Shown here piece after piece: positions 45,122-52,172 of a stretch of DNA of 64,000 nt (within the stretch, counting starts at the first letter, position 1; the number at the start of each line of letters is the position of its first letter). Position numbers and translations under genes: made by a program. Below the pieces are notes generated by a model. The model saw only the letters and a list, made by a program, of their open reading frames with translations. It made no database searches and was not told the DNA's origin. The DNA comes from Actinomycetota bacterium (lineage in GTDB: Bacteria > Actinomycetota > Actinomycetes > Actinomycetales > Microbacteriaceae), in contig RFYI01000001.1 of the NCBI GenBank assembly GCA_009921165.1, forward strand, positions 1 through 64,000, in the 5' to 3' direction.

Positions 45122-47368
45122 ATGACAGATATCTCTGGTGGAGGAGCCTTGGCTGCTCTTCGCAGTCGCCTGCCAAAGATATTTACTAGACCAACACCAG
45201 ATACCAACATCTCTGAAGTAATCCAAACCGCCAAACTTAGTCATCCAAAGAGCGATTTCGCCATCGTTGAAAAGGCTTACCAAATAGCCGAAAAGGCCCA
45301 TGCCGGGCAAACACGAAAGAGCGGAGATCCGTACATCACCCATCCAGTTGCGGTGGCCCAGATACTTGCTGATCTTGGTATCGGCACTGCCGGCTTAGCT
45401 GCGGCTTTACTTCACGACACAGTGGAAGACACCCAGTATTCGCTAGACCAGTTGCGAATTGATTTCGGCGAAGAAATTGCCATGCTGGTGGATGGTGTTA
45501 CCAAATTAGACAAAGTCAAATTTGGAGACGCCGCACAAGCTGAGACAGTTCGCAAAATGGTCGTCGCTATGTCTAAAGATATTCGTGTGCTAGTGATCAA
45601 ACTTGCTGACCGATTGCACAACGCAAGAACATGGGGCTTTGTTCCCGAGGAGAAGGCACGCACCAAGGCTCAAGAAACTTTAGAAATCTATGCCCCACTT
45701 GCTCATCGTCTAGGAATTAGCACCATCAAATGGGAGCTTGAGGATATTTCGTTTTCGGTATTGTATCCAAAGGTCTACGACGAGATTGTGAACTTGGTCC
45801 GTCAGCGTTCTCCCAAGCGCGAGGAATTTATCCAATCCGTAATTGGAGCGATTGAGGACGACCTTAAGGAGAATAAGGTCAAGGGAAAGGTTGCTGGAAG
45901 ACCGAAGCAGTACTACTCGATTTATCAAAAGATGGTGATTCGAGGTAGAGAGTTTGATGATATCTATGATCTGGTTGGTATCAGGGTTATTGTTCCGGAC
46001 GTGCGAGATTGCTATGCAATTCTAGGTTCTATTCACGCTAGATGGAACCCAGTCCCAGGACGCTTCAAAGATTACATAGCGATGCCTAAGTTCAATCTGT
46101 ATCAATCTCTACACACCACGGTAATTGGACCAAACGGTAGGCCAGTCGAGATTCAAATACGAACTCAAGAAATGCATAATCGGGCAGAATACGGAGTTGC
46201 GGCTCATTGGAAATATAAGGAGTCTGGCTCGGACAAGACCATTAGTACAGAGGATGATTTGGTTTGGCTTAAGCACCTATCCGATTGGCAACATGAGACT
46301 GCCGATCCCTCCGAATTCCTTGATGCACTTCGGTTTGAGATCGGCGCTAAAGAGGTTTATGCATTTACGCCAAAGGGACGCGTAATAGGACTGACCAGAG
46401 GCTCAACTCCGGTTGACTTCGCCTACGCGGTGCATACTGAGATTGGCCACAGAACTATGGGGGCAAAAGTCAACGGTAGATTGGTGCCATTGGAAACGAA
46501 TCTGCATTCGGGCGATGTAGTTGAGATTCTCACCTCCAAGTCTCAAGAAGCCGGTCCATCTCAAGATTGGTTGCAATTTGCTGCCTCTCAACGTGCGAAG
46601 TCCAAGATAAAAGCATGGTTTTCAGCAGAACGCAAAGACGAAGCCATAGAGCGCGGCAAAGATCTCTTAGCGAAGGCACTTAGAAAGCAAAACCTACCGA
46701 TTCAGCGAGCTTTGGCTGCGGACAGCCTTCTGAAGATATCCAGCGACCTACGCTACTCAGAGGCTTCTGACCTCTATGCAGCAATTGGCGATAACCATCT
46801 GTCTGCTCAATCCGTGGTTGAAAAAATGGCATCAGCGTTGTCGGCAGAGGAAGACTCAGAGGAGGCCGTGTTCGAGATTCCGATTCACACTACTTCCCTC
46901 AACAGAGTTCGAACAACTGATTCAGGAATTCTTGTTGCAGGGGATTCCGATGTGATGGTTAAATTGGCCCGCTGTTGCACTCCAGTTCCAGGAGATCCAA
47001 TTCTTGGGTTTATTACTCGCGCTACCGGGGTATCGGTTCATAGGAGTGACTGCCGAAACGCTGATGATCTTCGTTCACAACCAGAGAGACTTATCGAGGT
47101 TGCCTGGGTTCCAAATTCAAAAAGCCTATTCTTAGTGCAAATTCAGATCGAAGCTCTAGACCGAGGAGGGTTGCTGAGTGACGTTACCAGAGTACTCAGC
47201 GAGCACCATGTGAATATTCTTTCTGCATCTGTATCTACAAGAGCAGACCGGGTTGCACTGAGCAGATTCGTTTTCGAAATGAGCAATCCATCAACGCTTG
47301 AAGGTCTTCTAAATGCAGTTCGACAAATCGACAACGTTTATGACGTCTATCGCGTTAAGAATGGTTAG
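45122..47368 (+). CDS. rel: Bifunctional (p)ppGpp synthetase/hydrolase (Rel)
   Basis: 748 residues, ATG with GAGGAAG upstream. Controls the stringent response. Hydrolase domain: DPYITHPVAVAQILADLG, HDTVEDT and a later conserved Asp in RLHNART (residues ~55-200). Synthetase domain: GRPKQYYSIYQKM, DIYDLVGIRVIV, FKDYIAMPKFNLYQSLHTTVIGP. C-terminal TGS (GSTPVDFAYAVHTEIGHRTMGAKVNGRLVPL), then the Cys-containing ARCCTPVPGDPILGF and ACT domain. Both catalytic halves look complete, as is usual for the single actinobacterial Rel. Convergent with DUF349 through TTAG. Confidence 0.95.
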   Translation: MTDISGGGALAALRSRLPKIFTRPTPDTNISEVIQTAKLSHPKSDFAIVEKAYQIAEKAHAGQTRKSGDPYITHPVAVAQILADLGIGTAGLAAALLHDTVEDTQYSLDQLRIDFGEEIAMLVDGVTKLDKVKFGDAAQAETVRKMVVAMSKDIRVLVIKLADRLHNARTWGFVPEEKARTKAQETLEIYAPLAHRLGISTIKWELEDISFSVLYPKVYDEIVNLVRQRSPKREEFIQSVIGAIEDDLKENKVKGKVAGRPKQYYSIYQKMVIRGREFDDIYDLVGIRVIVPDVRDCYAILGSIHARWNPVPGRFKDYIAMPKFNLYQSLHTTVIGPNGRPVEIQIRTQEMHNRAEYGVAAHWKYKESGSDKTISTEDDLVWLKHLSDWQHETADPSEFLDALRFEIGAKEVYAFTPKGRVIGLTRGSTPVDFAYAVHTEIGHRTMGAKVNGRLVPLETNLHSGDVVEILTSKSQEAGPSQDWLQFAASQRAKSKIKAWFSAERKDEAIERGKDLLAKALRKQNLPIQRALAADSLLKISSDLRYSEASDLYAAIGDNHLSAQSVVEKMASALSAEEDSEEAVFEIPIHTTSLNRVRTTDSGILVAGDSDVMVKLARCCTPVPGDPILGFITRATGVSVHRSDCRNADDLRSQPERLIEVAWVPNSKSLFLVQIQIEALDRGGLLSDVTRVLSEHHVNILSASVSTRADRVALSRFVFEMSNPSTLEGLLNAVRQIDNVYDVYRVKNG

Positions 47369-48597
47369 GCGTTAGCAACCACTACAGCTAACCAAGCCTG
47401 CTTTGTCTCTAGAGCCTCTTGGGCCTTGGCTATTTTTCCAGCATCACCTGAATCCTTGGCCTGTGCCAACTCCATTTCAAGCTTCGCGATTGAAGCCTCC
47501 AACTGACTTCGAACAGAGTTAGTTCTGTCGATAGTTGATGGGTCGGTCTTACGCCAATTCTCAGCTTCAATATTTCTAATTTTTTGCTCGACTGCCTTTA
47601 GACGATCTTCTGTAGATTTGATTGAATCACGCGGCACCTTGCCAGCTTTTTCCCAACGCGCCTGAATGTTCTTCATGGCGGACTTGGCTGCATCCAAGTC
47701 TGTAACATCGATCTTTTCGGCATCCTCTAGAATCTCTAGCTTAACCTTCAGGTTGGCAGCAAACTCTACGTTCTCAGCTTCAACTCTGGCACTTTTCGCA
47801 GCATAGATAGCATCTCCAGCTACTTTGAATCTAGCCCATAGAGTGTCGTCAACTTTGGTCTTAGTTTTAGGTAGTGCCTTCCAGGCGTCAAGCAATTCAC
47901 GGTAGGCAATAGCCGCGTCTGCACCTTTCTCAACTAGAGCTTCAGCCTTTGCTACTAAATCTGACTTGGCGGTTTTGCTGGCTTTAACTAGTGCATCTTG
48001 ACTAGCGAAATATGACCGTTTATTCGCATCAAAAGTATTTCTTGCTTTTGAAAAGCGGTGCCAAAGCTCATCAGCAGTCTTCTTCGAAACCTTAGCGGAG
48101 CTTTTTTGAAGCGACTGCCATGTTGCGAAAAGTTCAATCATCTTGGCGGAGGCTACTTTGTAGTTGGTCTTGAGTGGATTACTAGCTGCAATCTTCTCTG
48201 CTTCCGTGACAAGCGCTTCACGAGCTAATAACGCAGCAGCAACTTCCTTTGCGTGGTTCTCTGCAGCTTCTGCAAGCAGGGTAATTATGCTTTCTTGCAC
48301 TGCTACAACTCTGTTTCGCAATGTCTGAATGTCGCCGATTGCCTGAGGTTCCCGCAGCTCTTCTAGTGTCTTGAGAGCGGACTTGTTGATAGATTTTGCG
48401 TCCGCCTTCGCCTTCACTCGCTGCTCCAGTAACCGCACAGATGAAACTAAATCATCATATTTCTTTACATAGAGAGCTAAGGCATCCTCGGGAGATAACT
48501 CAGGCTGGGATCCAATAAGACGTTCGACACCTGCGTCTAGAACATAGATGTTACCGTTTTCATCGACGCGGCCGTGGTTTGTCTGAACTGTTGACAA
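47365..48597 (-). CDS. DUF349 family protein
   Basis: 410 residues, TTG start with GGGAG upstream. Contains several consecutive helical DUF349 units of ~70 residues (seen as LFATWQSLQKSSAKVSKKTADELWHRF, ELLDAWKALPKTKTKVDDTLWARFK, MKNIQARWEKAGKVPRDSIKSTEDRL), mostly coiled coil, rich in Lys, Ala and Glu. Homologues are annotated as RNA-binding or DNA-repair-related in a few species; the function here is unknown. It lies 14 nt after the cyclophilin gene on the same strand, probably co-transcribed, and faces rel. Confidence 0.85.
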   Translation of the reverse strand: MSTVQTNHGRVDENGNIYVLDAGVERLIGSQPELSPEDALALYVKKYDDLVSSVRLLEQRVKAKADAKSINKSALKTLEELREPQAIGDIQTLRNRVVAVQESIITLLAEAAENHAKEVAAALLAREALVTEAEKIAASNPLKTNYKVASAKMIELFATWQSLQKSSAKVSKKTADELWHRFSKARNTFDANKRSYFASQDALVKASKTAKSDLVAKAEALVEKGADAAIAYRELLDAWKALPKTKTKVDDTLWARFKVAGDAIYAAKSARVEAENVEFAANLKVKLEILEDAEKIDVTDLDAAKSAMKNIQARWEKAGKVPRDSIKSTEDRLKAVEQKIRNIEAENWRKTDPSTIDRTNSVRSQLEASIAKLEMELAQAKDSGDAGKIAKAQEALETKQAWLAVVVANA

Positions 48598-48611
48598 TTG
48601 TTGCTCCCTAG

Positions 48612-49430
48612 TTACTGTTTTTTAGACAGTTTGATTGACTTTATGTTTGTTGCAATCTTCGGAGGACCGTCTGAGTTGCCTTTCTTAGTCCCAGCTTTGA
48701 TGATTGAATTCAATTTTGAGAGCCCACTCGTAACTTCTCCGAATACTGAGTAACCTCCTACAGCATCATTTGGGATTTTAGAATCTGCATAGACGATGAA
48801 GAACTGGCTTCCCATCGATTTTGCGTCGCCTGATCTTCTCGCCATGGCAAGCCAACCCTTCTTATAAGTTGGAACTTCACCCTTGGCAGCTTCTGGAGCA
48901 TTTTCTATAGGACCGAATCGATAGCCTGGGTCACCAGTTCCGTCGCCTCTGTTATCTCCACACTGCAGAACGAAAATGCCTGAGGTGGTTAGACGTGAAC
49001 AAGGAACTCCGTTATAGAAGCCATCAGTATTAGACAACTTGATAAAGTTTCCAACTGCCTGAGGAGCTTCATTACCGTGCAGGGTAATCTTTAGAGTTTG
49101 GTTATTGATAACCATTTTTCCGGTCCAGTCACGACATTCTGAAATTGCTGCGTCAGGAATCTGGGCTGGGTTTGGTTTTCCATCAACATCAGGGAAATGA
49201 GTTTGAGTGAAGTGAATACATGCGGAGGGCGAAACACCCGGCCCAAAACTGAAGTATAAAAATTGAGAGGCGGATGCAATCAGAATGACGGCAGCGGTAA
49301 CAATCACTGCAAGTCTGTTGTCTTTGTTGCGAACAGCAACTCTGTGATCCACTATGTTCTGTTTAGCCTCGAAACTCTTCAAACTCTTCTTTGCTGAAGC
49401 TTCTAAGCTGCTGATCTTTTTCTTTGACAA
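48612..49430 (-). CDS. Membrane-anchored cyclophilin-type peptidyl-prolyl isomerase
   Basis: 272 residues, TTG start with GGAGG upstream. A cytosolic basic segment (KKKISSLEASAKKSLKSFEAKQN), one membrane helix at ~40-65 (LAVIVTAAVILIASASQFLYF), then an extracytoplasmic cyclophilin domain with NFIKLSNTDGFYNGVPCSRL, GDNRGDGTGDPGYRFG and MGSQFFIVYADSK. Such proteins fold exported proteins at the cell surface. Divergent from rarA with 64 nt between; upstream of DUF349. Confidence 0.9.
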   Translation of the reverse strand: MSKKKISSLEASAKKSLKSFEAKQNIVDHRVAVRNKDNRLAVIVTAAVILIASASQFLYFSFGPGVSPSACIHFTQTHFPDVDGKPNPAQIPDAAISECRDWTGKMVINNQTLKITLHGNEAPQAVGNFIKLSNTDGFYNGVPCSRLTTSGIFVLQCGDNRGDGTGDPGYRFGPIENAPEAAKGEVPTYKKGWLAMARRSGDAKSMGSQFFIVYADSKIPNDAVGGYSVFGEVTSGLSKLNSIIKAGTKKGNSDGPPKIATNIKSIKLSKKQ

Positions 49431-49482
49431 TTTTGCCTCCGTTTAGGGTACAGATTGATTTTAGAGTAGTTCGCCAAGGGTT

Positions 49483-49494
49483 TAACCTTAGAGA
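49483..49494 (+). promoter_or_regulatory. -10 element of a leaderless rarA promoter
   Basis: TAACCT at 49483-49488 is followed by exactly six bases and the GTG at 49495. No ribosome-binding site is present. Confidence 0.5.
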
Positions 49495-50802
49495 GTGAAT
49501 ACAGAAGGACTTTTTGACTACCCGGTGGGGATGCCGCTTGCTGCGCGAATGAGGCCGCTGACATTGACGGAGTTTGCTGGACAGGCTCACATCGTCTTTG
49601 AAGGCGGACCTTTGACCGCTTTTATGACCAAAATGGCTTCCACTAAAGCTCCTCCTTCAATACTCTTATACGGACCTCCTGGTACTGGTAAAACTACTTT
49701 GGCTCGAATTTTGGCAAATTCTGGTGGTAGAAGGCTTATCGAGGTAAGCGCAATCAACTCCTCGATAAAGGATTTAAGGGCCGCAATTGAAGAATCCAAT
49801 AGATCTCTAATGGCAGGTGGCTTAGCAGCCATCGTTTTCATTGATGAAATTCATAGATTCACTAAAGTTCAGCAGGAATCGGTCCTGCAAGCGGTCGAAG
49901 ACGGCGAAATAGTTCTGATTGGTGCAACAACTGAAAATCCTCTATTTGCTCTGACTTCTGCGTTGGTGTCCCGAGCAACCTTGCTCCGACTGGAGCCTCT
50001 CTCGGATGGGGATTTGTGTTCAATTTTGATTCGAGCAATGGTTGATGAACGAGGCCTAAACTCTAGATTCACCGCTTCGCCCAACGTGCTCAAGGAAATC
50101 GCTCGACTTTCTGGGGGTGATGCACGAAAGTCCCTGTCGATTCTTGAGACCATTGCCGTGACGGCCGAAAACTCGGACTCTAAGGAGCTTACGCTCGGGG
50201 CACTGAAAGCCAGCATGCCCGTAGCACTGGCTAGGTACGACGCCACTGGCGACCAACACTACGACATCATCAGCGCATTCATAAAATCTATTAGGGGTTC
50301 CGATCCGGATGCAGCACTTCACTGGCTTGCCAGAATGATTGAAGGCGGTGAAGACCCTAGGTTTATCGCACGTCGGCTAGTTATCTTGGCATCCGAAGAC
50401 ATTGGCCTGGCAGACCCATCTGCTTTAGGGCTGGCGAACTCAACTATGACTGTCGTTGCCCAGATTGGAATGCCTGAAGGTCGAATTCCCCTTGCGTCAA
50501 CAACTATTTACCTGGCTTTAGCTCCCAAATCAAATTCTGCTTATGTCGCCATAAATAGCGCGCTAGCAGATGTAAAAGCTGGTTTCACGCCACCGGTTCC
50601 ATCTCACCTAAGGTCTTCCTTCATAGAGGACGATCGGATCGGTTACGAGTATCCTCATGATCTCAAAACAGGGGTGTCGAGTCAGCTCTATCTACCTGAA
50701 GGCCAGCCAGAAAAGCAGTATTACATACCAAAGGACTCTGGGTTCGAACAGACCATCTTAGAAAGACTCAACAGAATACTTGGCTTGAGAAAGCGTTCAT
50801 AA
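49495..50802 (+). CDS. rarA: Replication-associated recombination protein RarA (MgsA)
   Basis: 435 residues, GTG start. AAA+ ATPase of the clamp-loader-like RarA/WRNIP1 group acting at stalled replication forks. Visible: PLAARMRPLTLTEFAGQAHIV, Walker A GPPGTGKTTLARILAN, Walker B FIDEIHRFTKVQQESVLQAVEDG, sensor 1 IGATTENPLFALTSALVSRA, and the C-terminal tetramerisation region with LHWLARMIEGGEDPRFIARRLVILASEDIGLADP. Between rel/DUF349 and rpsD as in other actinobacteria. Confidence 0.95.
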   Translation: MNTEGLFDYPVGMPLAARMRPLTLTEFAGQAHIVFEGGPLTAFMTKMASTKAPPSILLYGPPGTGKTTLARILANSGGRRLIEVSAINSSIKDLRAAIEESNRSLMAGGLAAIVFIDEIHRFTKVQQESVLQAVEDGEIVLIGATTENPLFALTSALVSRATLLRLEPLSDGDLCSILIRAMVDERGLNSRFTASPNVLKEIARLSGGDARKSLSILETIAVTAENSDSKELTLGALKASMPVALARYDATGDQHYDIISAFIKSIRGSDPDAALHWLARMIEGGEDPRFIARRLVILASEDIGLADPSALGLANSTMTVVAQIGMPEGRIPLASTTIYLALAPKSNSAYVAINSALADVKAGFTPPVPSHLRSSFIEDDRIGYEYPHDLKTGVSSQLYLPEGQPEKQYYIPKDSGFEQTILERLNRILGLRKRS

Positions 50803-50836
50803 GCCTTATCACTAGCATCTACGGCTCTGTCACTGC

Positions 50837-50965
50837 TAAGATTGAAAGGTTGCCGACCAAGTAGCGTTCATGGCTGCGAACCTACTAAACGGTGTGTGAA
50901 TCTGATTTAGCCAAGATGCACCAGGCGCAAAAAATTTATTGTTAAGCATTCTTTGAAAGGAATAC
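50837..50965 (+). promoter_or_regulatory. rpsD promoter and structured leader
   Basis: A TAAGAT hexamer at 50837-50842 would start a ~117-nt leader before the rpsD GTG. A hairpin at 50861-50885 pairs GTAG and GTTC with GAAC and CTAC around one bulged C. A nine-codon reading frame (ATG 50870 to TGA 50899, MAANLLNGV) lies over the hairpin, with no ribosome-binding site. The AAAGGA site for rpsD is at ~50956. Whether S4 binds here is not known. Confidence 0.4.
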
Positions 50966-51595
50966 GTGTCTAAGACATCACGCACAAGAAGCAAGACTCG
51001 TCTGTCTCGCGCATTGGGTATCGCCCTAACCCCTAAAGCAGCAAAATACTTAGAAAAGCGTCCGTACGCCCCAGGTCAGCACGGTCGCACCAAGCGTAAG
51101 GCTGACAGCGACTTTGCAGTCCGTCTGCGCGAGAAGCAGCGTCTACGCGCTCAATACGGAATTCGTGAAGCTCAGCTTCGTAAGACTTTCAACGATGCCA
51201 AGCGTTCCGAAGGTCTGACAGGTGAAAACCTGGTAGAGCTTCTAGAGATGCGTCTTGACGCTCTTGTTCTTCGTTCAGGCTTCGCTCGCACAATCGCCCA
51301 GGCACGTCAGATGGTAGTTCACCGTCACATTTTGATTGACGGTTTACGCGTTGACCGTCCTTCTGCTCGGGTCAAGGTTGGACAGATGATCCATGTTCAT
51401 GAAAAGAGTGAATCCACCGAACCTTTTCAGGTTGCAGCAGCTGGCGGACATGTTGATGTTCTTCCTGCGGTTCCTGGCTACCTGTCAGTTGAACTAGACA
51501 AGCTTCAGGCAACATTAGTGCGCCGTCCAAAGCGTGCTGAAGTTCCAATCACATGTGAAGTTCAGCTTGTGGTTGAGTATTACGCAGCTCGATAA
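50966..51595 (+). CDS. rpsD: 30S ribosomal protein S4
   Basis: 209 residues, GTG start with GAAAGGA upstream. Zinc-free S4 type: the N-terminus lacks the four-Cys cluster. Visible: RPYAPGQHGRTKRK, LREKQRLRAQYGI, and the S4 RNA-binding domain ENLVELLEMRLDALVLRSGFARTIAQARQMVVHRHILIDG. S4 nucleates 30S assembly and often regulates its own mRNA. It stands alone here, before DUF948 and alaS, as in related actinobacteria. Confidence 0.97.
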   Translation: MSKTSRTRSKTRLSRALGIALTPKAAKYLEKRPYAPGQHGRTKRKADSDFAVRLREKQRLRAQYGIREAQLRKTFNDAKRSEGLTGENLVELLEMRLDALVLRSGFARTIAQARQMVVHRHILIDGLRVDRPSARVKVGQMIHVHEKSESTEPFQVAAAGGHVDVLPAVPGYLSVELDKLQATLVRRPKRAEVPITCEVQLVVEYYAAR

Positions 51596-51612
51596 ACAAA
51601 TTGGTTCAAGTC

Positions 51613-51966
51613 ATGAATGGAGCAGATTTAGCGGCAATCATAAGTGCGGCAGCTTTTGCTGTTCTGGTGCTAGCCCTAACGCTGACCTTACTGAGGTTAG
51701 CTAAACTGATTGACGCTACATCTGCGGCTATTCGTGAAACTGGGGACTCTCTCATCCCGTTACTTAATGAACTAACTGAAACAACGAAGTCCACCAATCG
51801 GCAGCTGGAGAAGATCGACACGATTACAGATAATGTGGTCGATGCTACTTCAAACTTGTCCTCTCTCATCAACTCCTTCACAACAACAATTGGCGGCCCA
51901 CTTGTGCGTGTTGGTGAAATTGTTGCTGGCGTCTCAGGATTTCTCGGTAAGAAAAAGAAGAAATAG
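51613..51966 (+). CDS. DUF948 family membrane protein
   Basis: 117 residues from ATG 51613; a TTG at 51601 would add four. One N-terminal membrane helix (LAAIISAAAFAVLVLALTLTLL) is followed by a coiled-coil-like segment (NELTETTKSTNRQLEKIDTITDNVVDATSNLSSLI), typical of DUF948, and a polylysine end (FLGKKKKK). Its function is unknown. It is 2 nt before a small membrane protein gene that overlaps alaS; the trio is a conserved unit. Confidence 0.8.
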   Translation: MNGADLAAIISAAAFAVLVLALTLTLLRLAKLIDATSAAIRETGDSLIPLLNELTETTKSTNRQLEKIDTITDNVVDATSNLSSLINSFTTTIGGPLVRVGEIVAGVSGFLGKKKKK

Positions 51967-51968
51967 AA

Positions 51969-52172
51969 ATGCGTAAGACAGCTGTGCTTATTGCAGGCAT
52001 CGCAATAGGCGTTTATCTTGCCCGACAGATTGATGCCAACCCTGAAGCAAAACAAGCTTTAGGTGATGCAGGTGAAAAGATTAAGACTTTTGCGAACGCT
52101 GTATCTGACGGTTATCGAGAACAAGAGTCGAAATCTACGGTAAAGCCAACAAGAAACAAGAGCCAAAGATGA
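51969..52172 (+). CDS. Small membrane-anchored protein between DUF948 and alaS
   Basis: 67 residues. A short N-terminal hydrophobic helix (TAVLIAGIAIGVYLARQI) is followed by a charged soluble tail (NPEAKQALGDAGEKIKTFANAVSDGY) and a basic end. No named family is certain, but a protein of this size and shape at this position is common in actinobacteria. Its TGA overlaps the alaS ATG (ATGA), which supports translation. Confidence 0.7.
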   Translation: MRKTAVLIAGIAIGVYLARQIDANPEAKQALGDAGEKIKTFANAVSDGYREQESKSTVKPTRNKSQR

